Shown: positions 13,086-24,040, counted from the first letter of the stretch. The stretch: DNA of 64,000 bases from Pachypanchax playfairii (GCA_006937955.1 SSNP01000041.1:3315995-3379994); one strand, 5' to 3'. Program-made: numbers and translations. Notes: generated by a model from the sequence alone, not told the origin.

Positions 13086-13670
13086 AACTGCTTAACATGG
13101 TGGAGGGGTTTGAGTCCCCCATAATCCTGGGAGCTCCGTTGTTTGGGGTGTCAAACCCTTGTAGGGTCCCCCATGGCAAATTGGCCTCAGGCGAGGGGCC
13201 AGACTTTGAGCTGAATATGGATCTTAGTCAGATCTGACCATGGCAACAAGCATGGCTGGAGTAAGGGACCCTTTGGACCCAGGCCTGGGTTCAGGGGTGT
13301 GCCACCGACAAGTGCCTGATGGTCAAGTCCTGGTTATCGAGGCTTGGCTGGACTCAGTCCAAAAAGGTTACAGGAAGCCACCTCCATGTGGAGTCAGCAT
13401 GAGAAACGAGGAAAATCAAATTTGGAGGTGGACAAAGGCTGACATATGTGGGCTTATATCTTGTAAAGCATTTTTAATTGCACTTTTGCACAAAAAATGC
13501 TTTATAAATGAAGTTTGATTGATTGATTGTCATAAAATGGTTTTTGGAACATGGAACATCACCTTGCTGTTGGAAAATGAACCAGAGGTGGTGCCTGAGA
13601 TTGATAGATACCTTCTGGATATAGTTGGGCTCACAGCCTATAGGCTCTGTAACCACCACACACCTTTCTG
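13086..13670 (+). mobile_element. non-LTR retrotransposon 5' region and endonuclease start, relic
   Basis: About 13090-13360 resembles a 5' untranslated block common in teleost LINEs (GGTAGGGTC-like text, GGCGAGGGGCCAGA, ATCTGACCATGGCAAC). At about 13545-13640 a frame reads GTWNITLLLENEPEVV then LLDIVGLT, which fits the first strands of an APE-type endonuclease. The two parts are separated by a tail-like segment ending in (TTGA)n at about 13480-13530, apparently a later SINE/LINE tail. The rest of the endonuclease and the reverse transcriptase are missing. Confidence 0.5.
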
Positions 13671-13684
13671 TTTCCCTCTATAAG

Positions 13685-14175
13685 CTCCCCTTTGTTTCTG
13701 TCACATTGCCTGAATAATTTTTAGTCTAGCTGCAACTTTCCGGCACCTCTATCAAGTCCATCATATTCTGTTTAGATCTACTTGTGCACCAAATCTGTTT
13801 CTGTGTACAGACCACACATGTTGGATCACGTTCCTTGGATTTAATGGCTTTCTGGATCCTCTGCCTCATTTGGGTTACTGACCTGCTTCATTCTTCTACC
13901 ACAGCCTGCCCGCGCCTGGCTTTTTATCTGATCCACGCCTGTCTCTGAACACAGCCTTTGGACTGTGGACATTTGTCTGTCAAGGCTCTTGTGAATTTCC
14001 CATGTTCCCGACCCTGGCCTGTGTTGTTGTGTCTACCCTCTCTGCACTGCCCCAAAGGAGGAACTTGTCATCGTTCTGTTGTCCTGCTCTATGTTATATC
14101 AACATCAATAAATATTTAATTGCTTTTTGTCTCTTACATGTTGGATTCGAGTTCAGACTTTAAACAAAACATTAC
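13685..14175 (+). mobile_element. possible retroelement 3' end or LTR remnant
   Basis: A C/T-rich non-coding stretch (GACCCTGGCCTGTG) is followed by a polyadenylation signal AATAAATA near 14107 and a terminal CGAGTTCAGAC phrase. This is the general shape of fish LTR or SINE 3' ends. A mirror-image arrangement occurs on the minus strand at 17545-18345. Family unknown. Confidence 0.3.
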
Positions 14176-14762
14176 AACTCTTTCTTGATACTTGAACATG
14201 AAGGATAATGTCAAGGGGGGCAGGTGTGTAAGTGAGTAAAATGTTATTTTTATGGCACCTTTCAACACAAAGTGCTTTATAATCATTGAAATTAGAATAA
14301 GAAAACAAATCAAATAAATGCAACATTAAATAATCATTTTTAAAATATTGGAAAATTTTTTAGCTGTTAATTTAATTTTGTTTAACAGTCCACAGCTCTC
14401 ACGCTCAGCAGGGAGAGCTCCAAAGTTTTGTTGCAAAGACTCGGTCACCTTTCATTGTCAACCTTGAGGATGGTGCAGCCAATAGACACTGGTAACATGA
14501 ACTAAGGGACTTACAGGGAATTAAATTCAATTAATTCAATTCAATGGACCACTTCTTTATCTGAACTGAGGCATATTGAAGGAAGTAGTTTAAGATCACC
14601 AGGACTGGGGGCTCTGCCAGATATTCCCAACATTCAGAGTCATCAAAGAAATCCTGTCAGCGGCCCAAATTTGAGTTGTACTAAAAATCAGAGGTGTGAG
14701 AAGTGAACAGAACAGAAAAGGAGAAGAACAGTCTGCTGTGGTGCTGTTGTGTTACTTATCAC

Positions 14763-15721
14763 TATACTCACCTAAAGGGTTATTAGGACCACCTGTTGAA
14801 TTTCTCCTTAATGCAATTATCTAATCAACCAATCACATGGCAGTTGCTTGAATGTATTTAGGGGTGTGGTCCTGGTCAAGACAATCCCCTGAACTCCAAA
14901 CTGAATGTCAGAATGGGAAAGAAAGGTGATTTAAGCTATTTTGAGCGTGGCATGGTTGTTGGTGCCAGACGGGCCGGTCTGAGTATTTTACAGTCTATTT
15001 CAGTCAGTTACTGGGATTTTCACCCACAACCGTTTCTAGGGTTTACAAAGAATGGTGTGAAAAGAGAAAAACATCCAGTATGCAGCAATCCTGTGGGTGA
15101 AAATGCCTTGTTGATGCCAGAGGTCAGAGGAGAATGGGCCGACTGATTCAAGCTGATAGAAGAACAACTTTGACTGAAATAACCTCATTACAACCGAGGA
15201 ATGCAGCAAAGCATTTGTGAAGCCACAACACGCACAACCTTGAGGTGGATGGGCTACAACAGCAGAAGACCCCACCGGGTACCACTCATCTCCACTACAA
15301 ATAGGAAAAAGAGGATACAATTTGAACGAGCTCACCAAAATTGGACAGTTGAAGACTGTAAAAATGTTTCCTGGTCTGATGAGTCTCAATTTCTGTTGAG
15401 ACATTCAAATGGTAGAGTCAGAATTTGGTGTAAACAGAATGAGAACATGGATCCATCATGTCTTGTTACCACTGTGCAGGCTGGTGGTGGTGGTGTCATG
15501 GTGTGGGGGGTGTTTTCTTGTCACACTTTAGGCCCCTTAGTGCCACGGGCTACCTGAGCATTGTTTCTGACCATGTCCATCCCTTCATGACCACCATGTA
15601 CCCATCCTCTGATGGCTACTTCCAGCAGGATAATGCACCATGTCATAAAGCTCCAATCATTTCAAATTGGTTTCTTGAACATGACAATGAGTTCACTGTA
15701 CTACAATGGCCCCCACAGTCA
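14763..15721 (+). mobile_element. Tc1-like transposon, 3'-truncated and frameshifted
   Basis: The left end TATACTCACCTAAAGG begins at about 14763. The transposase starts at 14913 with MGKKGDLSYFERGMVV. The frame then shifts several times, continuing at 15201-15557 and 15458-15720. Visible motifs are the basic hairpin region (GYNSRRPHRVP), the first catalytic aspartate in WSDES, the GGGGVMVWG block and the second aspartate in QQDNAPCH. The third catalytic acid is absent because the element stops after CCCCCACAGTCACAG near 15720. One frameshift near 15540 looks like a deletion that removed the linker before TGCCACGGGC. The right inverted repeat is missing, so it is a dead copy joined directly to LINE sequence. 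Confidence 0.9.
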
Positions 15722-16085
15722 CAGTCACAGTCTGGCTCATCTTTGAGGGTGGTGAGTCCACCTACCAGTGTGAAACTGACTGTCTTGTATCCTGGTGCGA
15801 GCTCTCAACAACCTGGAGCTCAATGCAGCTAAGAAAGATGGTTGTGGATTTCAGGATAGTGCCTAGAGGACATTGTGGATTCCTTCAGGTTCCTGCACAC
15901 AGTCATCTCTCAGGACCTTAAGTGGGTCCCATTTCCTGTGCTTTGAAGTATGCAGAAATGATTGTGACTTATTCTTCTCACCCTGAACAAAAAATCTTTC
16001 AGACTCTCCTCACTGGCAGAAGGCTTTGGTCCATCAGGACCAGGACCTCCCGCAATAGGAACAGCTCCTATCTGCTACTGGCCCA
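15722..16085 (+). mobile_element. LINE reverse-transcriptase C-terminal fragment
   Basis: Starting at the broken end of the Tc1-like element, a frame reads GGESTYQCETDCLVSWCEL and later KMVVDFR. This matches the post-catalytic part of an L2/CR1-type reverse transcriptase. A better-preserved relative lies in reverse orientation at 30287-30780 (DESTYRWEIDCLVSWWELNN). Frameshifts occur after the LVSWCEL block. The catalytic motif lies upstream of the breakpoint and is missing. Confidence 0.7.
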
Positions 16086-16089
16086 CTGA

Positions 16090-16660
16090 CTAGTGTAACT
16101 TCATATAACTTATATGTAACTTCACTGTTTTACACTTCTGCACAAACAGTTTGATTATGTAAGTGTTGCTGGTATCCTGTAGTGTTTTTCTTACTTTCAC
16201 TGTGTTCTCTGCACACCGTCACCCAAGATAAATTCCTTGTATAGTGCACATGATTCTTGGCAATAAAACAATTCTGATATAAAGATGTCTGTCTGTTCAA
16301 AACATCTGGTACCACCAAATGCGGATTGTTTACATGAGACAATCAATATATCAAAGATATATATTTAGGTTTGTAAATTATTTGCACATGAATAGGGTTT
16401 TGAAAATAGAGGTTTAGGTTTTTGGTTAGATATGCTGGATTTACCAGATGTTGTTGTTTTAAGTGGTGAATTGACTCCAATGCAGGAAAATCACTGAAAA
16501 AGGAAATTGAGGAAAAAATGGAACATTTTAAAAGATAAAAATAAAAATTGTGCTGCCAAAACAGCTTACAGAAAGTTGGACTGACAACAAGGAACACAAT
16601 GAGCAAGGAGAACACAAAGGCAAGTGGAGCATGACTATAAGACACAGGAGATTCTAACAA
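16090..16660. other. intergenic DNA, nothing recognised
   Basis: AT-rich; its first part may be 3' UTR sequence of the adjoining LINE fragment (AATAAA near 16263). Confidence 0.4.
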
Positions 16661-17362
16661 TAGCTACGTTTACATGGGCACATTTAATCGGAATAAACGC
16701 CCAATCGGATAAAAAAGACGTCATGTAAACATGTCAATCAGAATGTTTTGATCCGATGCAGCCTGATCCGAAAGAAATTTACTTCCGATCGAAAGGGGTG
16801 GTTTTGTCCGATCTTCATTCGGATAGACGTGCATGTATACACCCATTCGGAAAGAAAGGGTGAAAAGAGCCCTTTGCGCATGCGTACAACTTCGTCTTTC
16901 CGCTTTCGCAGACCCAAGCAGAAAACATAGCGGGAAGTAAACAGAAGTGGTCTGCTGATGCAGTCATCCTGTCATCCAGCTCTCCTCTCCTGTGGTGGAG
17001 GAGCAGTAGCAATATGTATTCAGCCGCTAGCTTGGTTAATGCAACCAGTAAAAACCCAAACATAAAGGTAATCACCCACAGAGGGTCCATATTGGGGATA
17101 ACGTGAGTCAGCTCGAGCACACGATGAGGCGGGAAAGACGCGCAGAAAGGACGGAGTTTGTTTACTTTTTTTTCTTCCCCCGGAAAGACAACTCGCTGTG
17201 AGCATGCTCAACTCATTTAACCTGATCGAGTGCTTGGTGCATGTGTACTCATGGAATGATCAGATCATTTCAGTTAGTGTCCATGTAAACAGGGATTTGG
17301 GAATTCCGATCGACCAAGATTTTAATCAGATCGGGGAAATTTGGCGCATGTAAACGCAGCTA
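16661..17362. mobile_element. non-autonomous DNA transposon with ~17-bp terminal inverted repeats
   Basis: The left end TAGCTACGTTTACATGGGC (from 16661) and the inverted right end TAGCTGCGTTTACATGCGC (down from 17362) match at 17 of 19 positions. A flanking TA on both sides could be the target duplication. GATCCGAT/ATCGGAT-type motifs recur inside near both ends. The ~700-bp body has no recognisable transposase. Superfamily uncertain; a TA target would suit the Tc1/mariner group. Confidence 0.7.
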
Positions 17363-17544
17363 ATGGGGAACAGGAACCAAGGAGTTTTACACAGGGATGG
17401 ATGTATGTGTTAGTAAACCTTGTGACTAACATCTCGATTCATGCTTATGTCCCAACAACTTAAACCTAGAACTATCAACTCGCAAACAGAAAAAGAGGTC
17501 CAGTTTCTTTTTTGTAGGATACACAATCAAAGTATCTTGTTCTG

Positions 17545-18345
17545 TCATGGTTCTAGGTTGTAGTGAACTCTAATTGTACCCAGACTTCAGACCAGTACAC
17601 ACTTTGAGAGACAACAGTGATTTATTTTCTCCACAAGTGACAAATGAATAAGCACAATAACAGAACTATAGAATGTGCAGGTGGACTGGAGGACTGGATC
17701 TGGCGGACCTCTGGAGGAGAACTAGCGGTTGAGGAGAACAGGTTAGTGATGATGTCCATTTACGGGATATGGTTACAGTTACGGTGTGTGGGGATTTTGC
17801 TCGCAGACTTATGGGTGCAAGTGACGAGTGAGGCGTGGAGGAGGACTGAGAAGACAGCACAGGTGGTGGTGTGTCCAACGGTGATGGTTGTGGTGGTGAT
17901 CTGGATGGTGAAGAGGTTTGACTGGAGACGGAGGGTGGACAGAGCAGAGTGGTTTGACCAGGGCGGGAGTGCAGAGAACCGGGAGAAGAAACAGACTGAG
18001 CCAGGGCTGGAACAGACGTGCTGGGACACGTCAGGAACTGAAGCAGAGTCCTCTGGATGGCACGGCAGACGGCCAGCGTTGAAGGTAGAGGCACTCGGGA
18101 GCCTGGAGGCGGAATCCAGGAGGAAAAGGAGCTAGGACAGGAGGAGGACATGTGCGAGGTAAGTACACACGAGAGATCAGTAACTTAACACTCAGTAGGC
18201 CAAACGTTACCACGAAACGTAGTGGAACAAACTGGCGTCTGTCTCTGGTTCCTCCTCAGCTTTTATCCCAGCCATGGAGGGCTGGGTAATGAGCCACACC
18301 TGCAACTAATCAGCTGCTGCCACACCCTGGAAAGACAGGTGAGTA
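17545..18345 (-). mobile_element. possible solo LTR or retroelement end, minus strand
   Basis: This GC-rich island stands out from its AT-rich surroundings and has long open frames in several registers. Read on the minus strand it has a TATA-like GGGATAAAAGC (about 18262-18272), a long C/T-rich leader and an AATAAA signal (about 17622-17627), and it ends near CCATGACAG (17543-17551). Promoter followed by polyadenylation signal within 800 bp suggests an LTR. Terminal TG..CA and target duplication were not established. Not interpreted as host coding sequence. Confidence 0.35.
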
Positions 18346-18554
18346 CACAAACAATACAAACCACACACCAGATGCTGAAACCTGACGTGTTCAAATGTGA
18401 TCAGACGCAGATTTTTTTCCCCCTTAAGTCTTACAAATGTAGAACATGCTACTCAGTTTCTCTCCCTCTCCACTTCTCTTGTCCTTCCATCCATTTCACC
18501 TTCTTTTGTTCTGGATCATGATGACACAAATAAAATTAACAACGATTGCAAAGC

Positions 18555-18622
18555 TGCTTATTCATCAGCTTCCAGATAATTTAAATAACAATACCCTGTT
18601 ACAGCACATATAAAGTATAAAA
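18555..18622 (+). promoter_or_regulatory. lens-type proximal promoter of gene A
   Basis: TATAAAA at 18616-18622, 61 bases before the start codon. Upstream are a Maf-like TGCTTATTCATCAGC (18555-18569) and a Sox-like AACAAT (18587-18592). The Maf-like block is nearly identical to one upstream of reverse-strand gene I, and differs from the form used by B-H. Factor binding is inferred from known lens gamma-crystallin regulation by L-Maf/c-Maf and Sox1/2. Confidence 0.65.
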
Positions 18623-18676
18623 GCTGCCTGGCAGTCACAGGTTATTGGATAGATTCCCACAAACAGAACATCAAAC

Positions 18677-19450
18677 ATGGGCAAGGTGGGTAGTGAGAAG
18701 GCTGTCAGTTTAGTATGGTCCCTGCAGACACACAAGGCAAACCAATGGAGAGAAATGAAATGTAATGATGGACAAAACGAAATCTTTTTTAAATCAGTCT
18801 GTTCATTTTCATTTTTCAGATTGTTTTCTATGAGGACAGGAACTTCCAGGGTCACTCGTATGAGTGCATGAGCGACTGCTCTGACATGTCCACCTACCTC
18901 AGCAAATGTAGTTCCTGCAGGGTGGAGAGCGGCTGCTTTGTCATTTATGACCGTCCCAATTACACGGGGAACCAGTATTTTCTGAGAAGAGGCGAGTATG
19001 CTGATCACGTGTCATTTGGCATGAGTGACTCCATCCGATCCTGCCGTTTAATTCCCCAGGTATCCAAAGATAAAAATGTAATTGTAATTGCAAATTTTGT
19101 TCACTTCTGCACACTGACTAGCAGCAGCATTTTAGTCCTCCTCCACATGCAGCTTTCTTGTGTTCCTCCAACAGCACCAAGGCTCTTACAGGGTGAGGAT
19201 TTACGAGAAGGAGAACTTTCAGGGTCAAAGTCATGAGCTGGTGGATGACTGTGACAACATCATAGATCGTTATCGCATGCCCAACTGTCAGTCCTGCAAT
19301 GTGATGGACGGCCACTGGCTGATGTACGAGCAGCCCCACTACAGAGGCAGGATGATGTACCTGAGACCCGGAGAGTACAGAAGTTTGAGGGACATGGGAC
19401 ACAGTGGCATGAGACTCTGCTCTGTCAGACGCATAATGGATTCCTGTTAA
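18677..19450 (+). CDS. crygm: gamma-crystallin (gammaM type), gene A
   Basis: Structural lens protein; soluble beta-gamma fold that contributes to refractive index in fibre cells. Exons: 18677-18685 (MGK), 18820-19059 (80 codons, Greek keys 1-2), 19175-19450 (91 codons plus TAA, Greek keys 3-4); predicted 174 residues. Introns of 134 and 115 bases are GT..AG and phase 0. Domain 1 starts IVFYEDRNFQG and has SGCFVIYDRPNY; domain 2 has RVRIYEKENFQGQ and GHWLMYEQPHYRGRMMYL. It is the most diverged of the forward genes: it has QSCNVMDG instead of MSCNVMDG, EKENFQGQ instead of ERENFGGQ, a threonine in NYTGNQ and few methionines in domain 1. AATAAA at 19475-19480. The first exon is too short for simple frame detection; it was placed from the ATG-GGC-AAG-GT pattern shared by the family. 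Confidence 0.96.
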
Positions 19451-19861
19451 ACAAACACACAAAATGTGCCACTGAATAAAATGAAAGACAAATCAAATGC
19501 TCCTTGTTATTTCATCTCATATTCAGAAAAATCTCTGTAAGTTTATGTGAAGGTTCTGTGAATTATATTGAAACAGTTTTAGTTCATTTTTACAGATTTA
19601 TATAGGATTACTACACATGTATAATGCATTGCTTCAAGTTCAATCTTTTAATCAGCCATACATGCATTTATTGGCTCTAGATTTGCTTTAAATATTATCG
19701 TTAGCATTCCTCAGTTCACTAAGCTAAGAAGACCGTGCCAAACTATTATATTAAAACTTTGAACAAGATTTCTCATGAATTCAAATTAGGTTAGAAATAA
19801 TAATAGTATAAATTTAGTTTCATGTAGTTTATATATTTTAAGAAAGTTAGCGAGCTCAACC

Positions 19862-20010
19862 TCCAGGCCTCGAGGGCCGCAGTCCTGCATATTTTAGGTG
19901 TTTTCCTAATTCGACGCACCTGATTGAGATTAATGGTTCCTTAACAGGCTTCTGCAGGATTTTCTGACACGTTAAGAATTTCAATCAGCTTTGTGGAAGT
20001 AGGGAGTTCC
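19862..20010. mobile_element. MITE fragment (CCTCGAGGGCCGCAGTCCTGC end)
   Basis: The start CAGGCCTCGAGGGCCGCAG followed by TCCTGCA and CACCTGATT is the end of a palindromic fish MITE I recognise. The expected inverted right end is not visible, so this is a partial copy. Confidence 0.5.
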
Positions 20011-20664
20011 AGCGATATGAAATCACGGATTAAATGGTACAATTTTTGTTTGTTTTGAAATTCAACTTATCACTACAGTCAAATAAGCATTTAGAGTAAT
20101 GTTAATTTAATTTAACAAATGTGTCTATACATACATATGTTTCTGTGTTAAAACATTATATTTGTACAATGATATTGCTGATTATTGTCTTGTATATGTC
20201 TGAATGTTATCCCCCATTGTTCTGAATAAAAGTCAGCACAAAAAAACTTGAGAATTTCAAGCGTAACAAAAAAAAGTTGTAATATTCATAATTTTTTCCA
20301 TTGTACATAGAAACTAACGAGAGAAAGACAACAATCCCTTTACAATAATTCCATTCAACCTACCCCTAAATCTGCATACTATGTTTCCACACCTGACATG
20401 AAGTAATTGCCCACATAAGCAAAAGTGAAAAGTACTTACACATTTTGAAAAGGATGTGACATTTTTTTAAAATTCTCAGTAGAGTATTGAAATAAGTGTC
20501 TTTTTTTATTTTCAAATACGACATGAGATGATGTAACCACTGTGTGTTGGAGTGGCAGCGTCCCTTCACCTCATTAGAGCTGCCCACCTAGCCAACAGAG
20601 AAGAAAATGATTTTAAGGCCAGCGAGAACACTTCATCCCTGCCAACACCAAAGAGACCCAGTAG

Positions 20665-21142
20665 GGTCTTCCAGTCGAAAAAGTGTCCCGAAGCACTTCT
20701 TCACTTTAGCAACATTAGCTACATTAGCTACGTATTAGCTAGCAGCTAATGAAAAATGTTTCCACACAGAACTTGCTCGTCACATGGGAAACCTCAGCGG
20801 AATCCTCTATGGCAAGCAAATAAGGTATATAATCACCTAATGTCCCCGGTGCTTCCAGCTGCTTGACCTGCAGACTCCACAGTACCAGCCTCACTATGCT
20901 GGATAATTTATGGTATTAGGCAACCCAAAATGGTGCCTGCTGCTCTGCCCGCTATTGGCTGGTAGATGTAAACAAAATGCCAACGTCGTGCCCGTCAAAA
21001 TTAATATTTTATATTTTACTTTAAATATAATTTATAAAGGAAATGCTGCATTTTCATTCTACAACCCTATAAACACACCGTGGAGGAATTATTTTGTTAA
21101 AAATATTGCTTTTTATTAAAATATTCCATATACCACCTTTAA
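20665..21142. mobile_element. TTAA-flanked element, copy 2 (left end missing)
   Basis: It aligns with 3330-3781 across most of its length, from the CTTCCAGTCGAA block through GCAAGCAAATAAGGTATATA to the inverted end TTCCATATACCACCTTTAA (21124-21142). No left inverted end is found upstream, so it is 5' truncated or rearranged. Its terminal TTAA (21139-21142) is also the left TTAA of the next element. Confidence 0.8.
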
Positions 21143-21912
21143 AGGGACTTAAGGCAAGATTTGTGAAAAACTACACATGCATTTCCAGTTTATTCAATGC
21201 TAATGGGTCATGAAGCATTAAAAACCCAAAATAACGAGGCCATCCGCATATATGTCTGTTGCCTTGGAAACGCTGTGTGCTACATAATGCGCTGCAGTTC
21301 GACGTCCGAATTTCCCGCGCAGTTGTAGGGATGTGACGTAAATTGACGCTGCATGCGCGTTGCCGACAGCTCTTGAACAGGAAGTACATGGCCGCCGTGG
21401 ACTTGGATTCAAACACTGAAGGTATACTTATGGATGTTTCTGCAGCCAGCAAACGACCTGCATCCACTCTCACCCCCCAAAAAAGTGGCACCACGAAGAA
21501 AAAAAAGACTTTATCAGCGGCATCTCGTGAGTCTAAAAAAAAATATGACCGAAGCCGGGCAGGCACCCGCATAAATATTGGATATGCGTTCGGTTCATGG
21601 AGGGAACTTCAGCTGCATTTGGGAGTGAAAACGGATGCTGACATGGCTCATTTCCTTGTGACCAGGTGAGAAAACATTATAGGTCGTGTTTAGAGCCTGA
21701 TACAGTATGAAAATGATGAGATCAAATCAAATAACAGAGTGGAGAGACCTGACGTGAAGTATGTTAGCCTCCCCGGTGCAGTGCTGTGAAGACGAACCGT
21801 CTGTAAAGTGTCTGTGCACGCTCCCGTGCCGGCTTGGCTGGTGGCTGCAGTTAGCCACAGCGCCTGTCGCGGCAGCACTGAGTCAGATTTTGTAAAGCTA
21901 CCTTAAGTTCCT
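21143..21912 (+). mobile_element. second TTAA-flanked element, directly abutting the previous one
   Basis: The left end AGGGACTTAAGGCAAG (21143-21158) and the inverted right end AGGAACTTAAGGTAGC (down from 21912) are flanked by TTAA at 21139-21142 and 21913-21916. The 770-bp body contains an exon-like open frame (21388-21665). It probably inserted into the TTAA at the edge of the older element. Confidence 0.75.
21388..21665 (+). CDS. transposon-derived exon, basic protein with GTRINIGYAFGSWRELQ motif
   Basis: An open frame from ATG 21388 (MAAVDLDSNTEG) runs without a stop to a splice donor AG|GTGAGA at 21665/21666. That gives about 92 codons and suggests a first coding exon; an upstream in-frame ATG at 21343 would lengthen it by 15 codons. 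It has a lysine-rich stretch (GTTKKKKT) and ends GTRINIGYAFGSWRELQLHL then GVKTDADMAHFLV. Similar RVNIG.AF..W..L...G..TDA..A.FLL motifs occur in uncharacterised fish proteins linked to THAP-type mobile elements; this is from memory. It sits wholly inside the TTAA-flanked element, so a host gene is unlikely. No downstream exon was found. Confidence 0.4.
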
Positions 21913-21926
21913 TTAAGTTGTAGGAT

Positions 21927-22040
21927 AGTTACCTCCGCCAAGGAGGTAATGTTTTCATTAGGGTCTGTCTGTCTGTCTGTCTGCAGGATAACTCAAAGAA
22001 TGTGCACTTCGACAGAGTGGGGTTCGTCCTATGACAGACT
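21927..22040 (+). mobile_element. dispersed repeat fragment (CCTCCGCCAAGGAGG) with (GTCT)n
   Basis: The phrase ACCTCCGCCAAGGAGGTAATG, then (GTCT)4 and GCAGGATAACTCAAAGAATG, is a recurrent fish repeat. Only a fragment is visible. Confidence 0.45.
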
Positions 22041-22484
22041 GTAGAAATTGAAAATGGAATGGCATTTTGTATGTCTAATGTTTTGAATTTGTTATTGCAG
22101 CCTTTCTGCCAGTGATTTCTTGTGAATTTTGAAGGTTTTCTGTATTTAATTTTGGTTCTGTGTCATTCAGTGTTCTTTATTTCTTGTTAGTTTTTTGGTA
22201 ATTGCTTGGTTGACTCTGCATCTTCCTGTCAGATTGTGGTTCATTTATTTTATTTTATTAGTTTCCCAATATTTTTTTAATTATGTTTGTTATTTATTCA
22301 TATTTTCTTGCGTGTTTCAGTTCTTGGGTTTGATTTAAGTTCTTTGTGATCCTTGTTTCTAGAGATCCTCTGCTTCTCAGTTCACTCTGTTTGATTACCT
22401 GTCACACATTTTCTCCACCCTACTGATTGTCCCATTCAGTAATCACCTATTTTAGTATATATACGCTTTGGTTTATTCACGCCA

Positions 22485-22685
22485 AAGTGGTACTGTTGGT
22501 AGCATGGTGCCTTGCAGCTAAAAGGTCCTCGGTTCAAAACCAGGCTGAGACATCTCTGCAGGCTTTCTCCCATAGATCCAAAATGTGCATAGGTTGATTG
22601 GCATCTTAACCCTGTGTGAGTGGGAATGGTTGTCTGTTTCCATGTGGTTCTGTGATGGACTGGTAACCTGTCCAGGATGAGTGGT
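22485..22685 (+). mobile_element. degenerate tRNA-like SINE / L2 3' end
   Basis: Starts with a tRNA-like head (GTTGGTAGCATGGTGCC, then B-box-like GGTCCTCGGTTCAAAACC). It continues through TTCTCCCATAGATCCAAAA and GTTGATTGGC to TGTGATGGACTGGTAACCTG. The block order matches the reverse copy at 4010-4245 and the 3' part at 59880-60010. Confidence 0.55.
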
Positions 22686-22689
22686 TGGG

Positions 22690-23970
22690 GAGCTCGCAGT
22701 TCTTCAAAGGGAACAGCATATCCACCCTATGCCGAATGTTGTCCTGAGGTTCTGTCGCCAGGTAAGTGAAAGATCTCGTACTTTTTCTTTTTGTATTCTC
22801 TTTATGAACTTTAATTAGTAATTAGTGGAGGTACAGTATATTCTTCCGAAAAATAAAACATATCTGACTTACATTTAATGTGGGGTACATTTATTGCTTC
22901 AGCCTCAGTCTTGATCTCTCAATGGTGACCCTGGAACTTAGCCAGTGAACTAAATAGGGCTGAAACGACATTATCCTACGATACGATACGTATCTCGATA
23001 CATTGCTCATGATATGATGCATGATACAATACATTAAACTTTTCTTTCTTTTGCATTTTCAACAAAAAATGTCCCCTACGTATTTCTTCAGCTGAGACTA
23101 GCAACTCTATAGAAAGGTAAACTAACTTTAGTGTCCTGTATCTGAATATTTATGTAACTTTATAAGGTCATTTGCAAACTTACAGACCAACAACAGCAGC
23201 AAACTGTAGCATTTCCAGCAGGAATAGTATAATAATGTCATGCAAAACTGATCACAGGCTAAAGGTTTATAAAAAAGCATTGCTCTAAAATTAAGATAGT
23301 AGAGTTATTTTAGGACAGCAAAGTAGAAAAACTTTGATCTTGACCCAACTCTGCTTGTAAATTTGGTCAAAAGTAATTTGTTTCACCAAACTGAGGTAAT
23401 TCAAAAAGTTTTCTATAAAATAACATTGAAAAGAAATGAGCCACATAAGTTTTTAACTGAACACAAGATTCAAGTGAGAAATTGACAAAATATCATACGG
23501 TGAATGTTTGGAGATTTAACATCAGTGTAGAAAACTGTATTAAAAGATTCATATTTTTTCCTTTGGAAAAACTGTAAGTTGACATAAAACTTAAAACTTG
23601 CAAGTACAACAGGTCATAAAACAATTACATGCAGAAAAAAAGATTCTCGTAGAAGCACTTTCATATTTGCAGTACATCGAATATTTTTGCTCATACTATA
23701 TGTTTAAGCGTATTCTTTTGTGACTCAGGGGAGATTGTGTACATTGTTCTATTTGTAAAGAGATAAAACATAAAATACATACAGTATTATGTGTCTAGAT
23801 GTTGAATTTATGGATATCAGAATAAAACATAGATTTTTGTTGTGCTGACAACTCAAAGACCCACCTGTACCCCAGTGGAGGGCTATTGCAGTTGGCACTG
23901 CACCAAATGCATACACTCTGGAATAATAACCATTTACAGAACGATTTAACAAACATTATAGTCCTGTATG
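22690..23970. other. AT-rich intergenic DNA, nothing coding recognised
   Basis: Contains a short ACGATACGATACGTATCTCG palindromic stretch near 22977-22996, common in fish repeats. No gene, RNA or repeat pair supported. Confidence 0.45.
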
Positions 23971-23976
23971 GTATGT

Positions 23977-24040
23977 TGCTGAGTAAGCCATTCAAAACAA
24001 TGGCTCTATAGATCATTTAGCCATCATGATGGGTATAAAA
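23977..24040 (+). promoter_or_regulatory. lens-type proximal promoter of gene B
   Basis: Maf-like TGCTGAGTAAGCC (23977-23989), Sox-like AACAAT (23996-24001) and TATAAAA (24034-24040). Start-to-start spacings are 57 and 38 bases before the TATA, the same as in G and H. Confidence 0.7.

Noticed and set aside
17644..18151. Overlapping 160-codon open frames on both strands near 18 kb
   Set aside because: Compositionally biased (Ser/Pro/Thr on one strand, Trp/Arg/Glu on the other) and lying inside a GC-rich retroelement-like island; no domain recognised.
22485..22560. Possible tRNA gene (also 46041-46110 and 4150-4240 reverse)
   Set aside because: B-box-like sequences are present but no full cloverleaf can be drawn, and each continues into a SINE or L2-type body.
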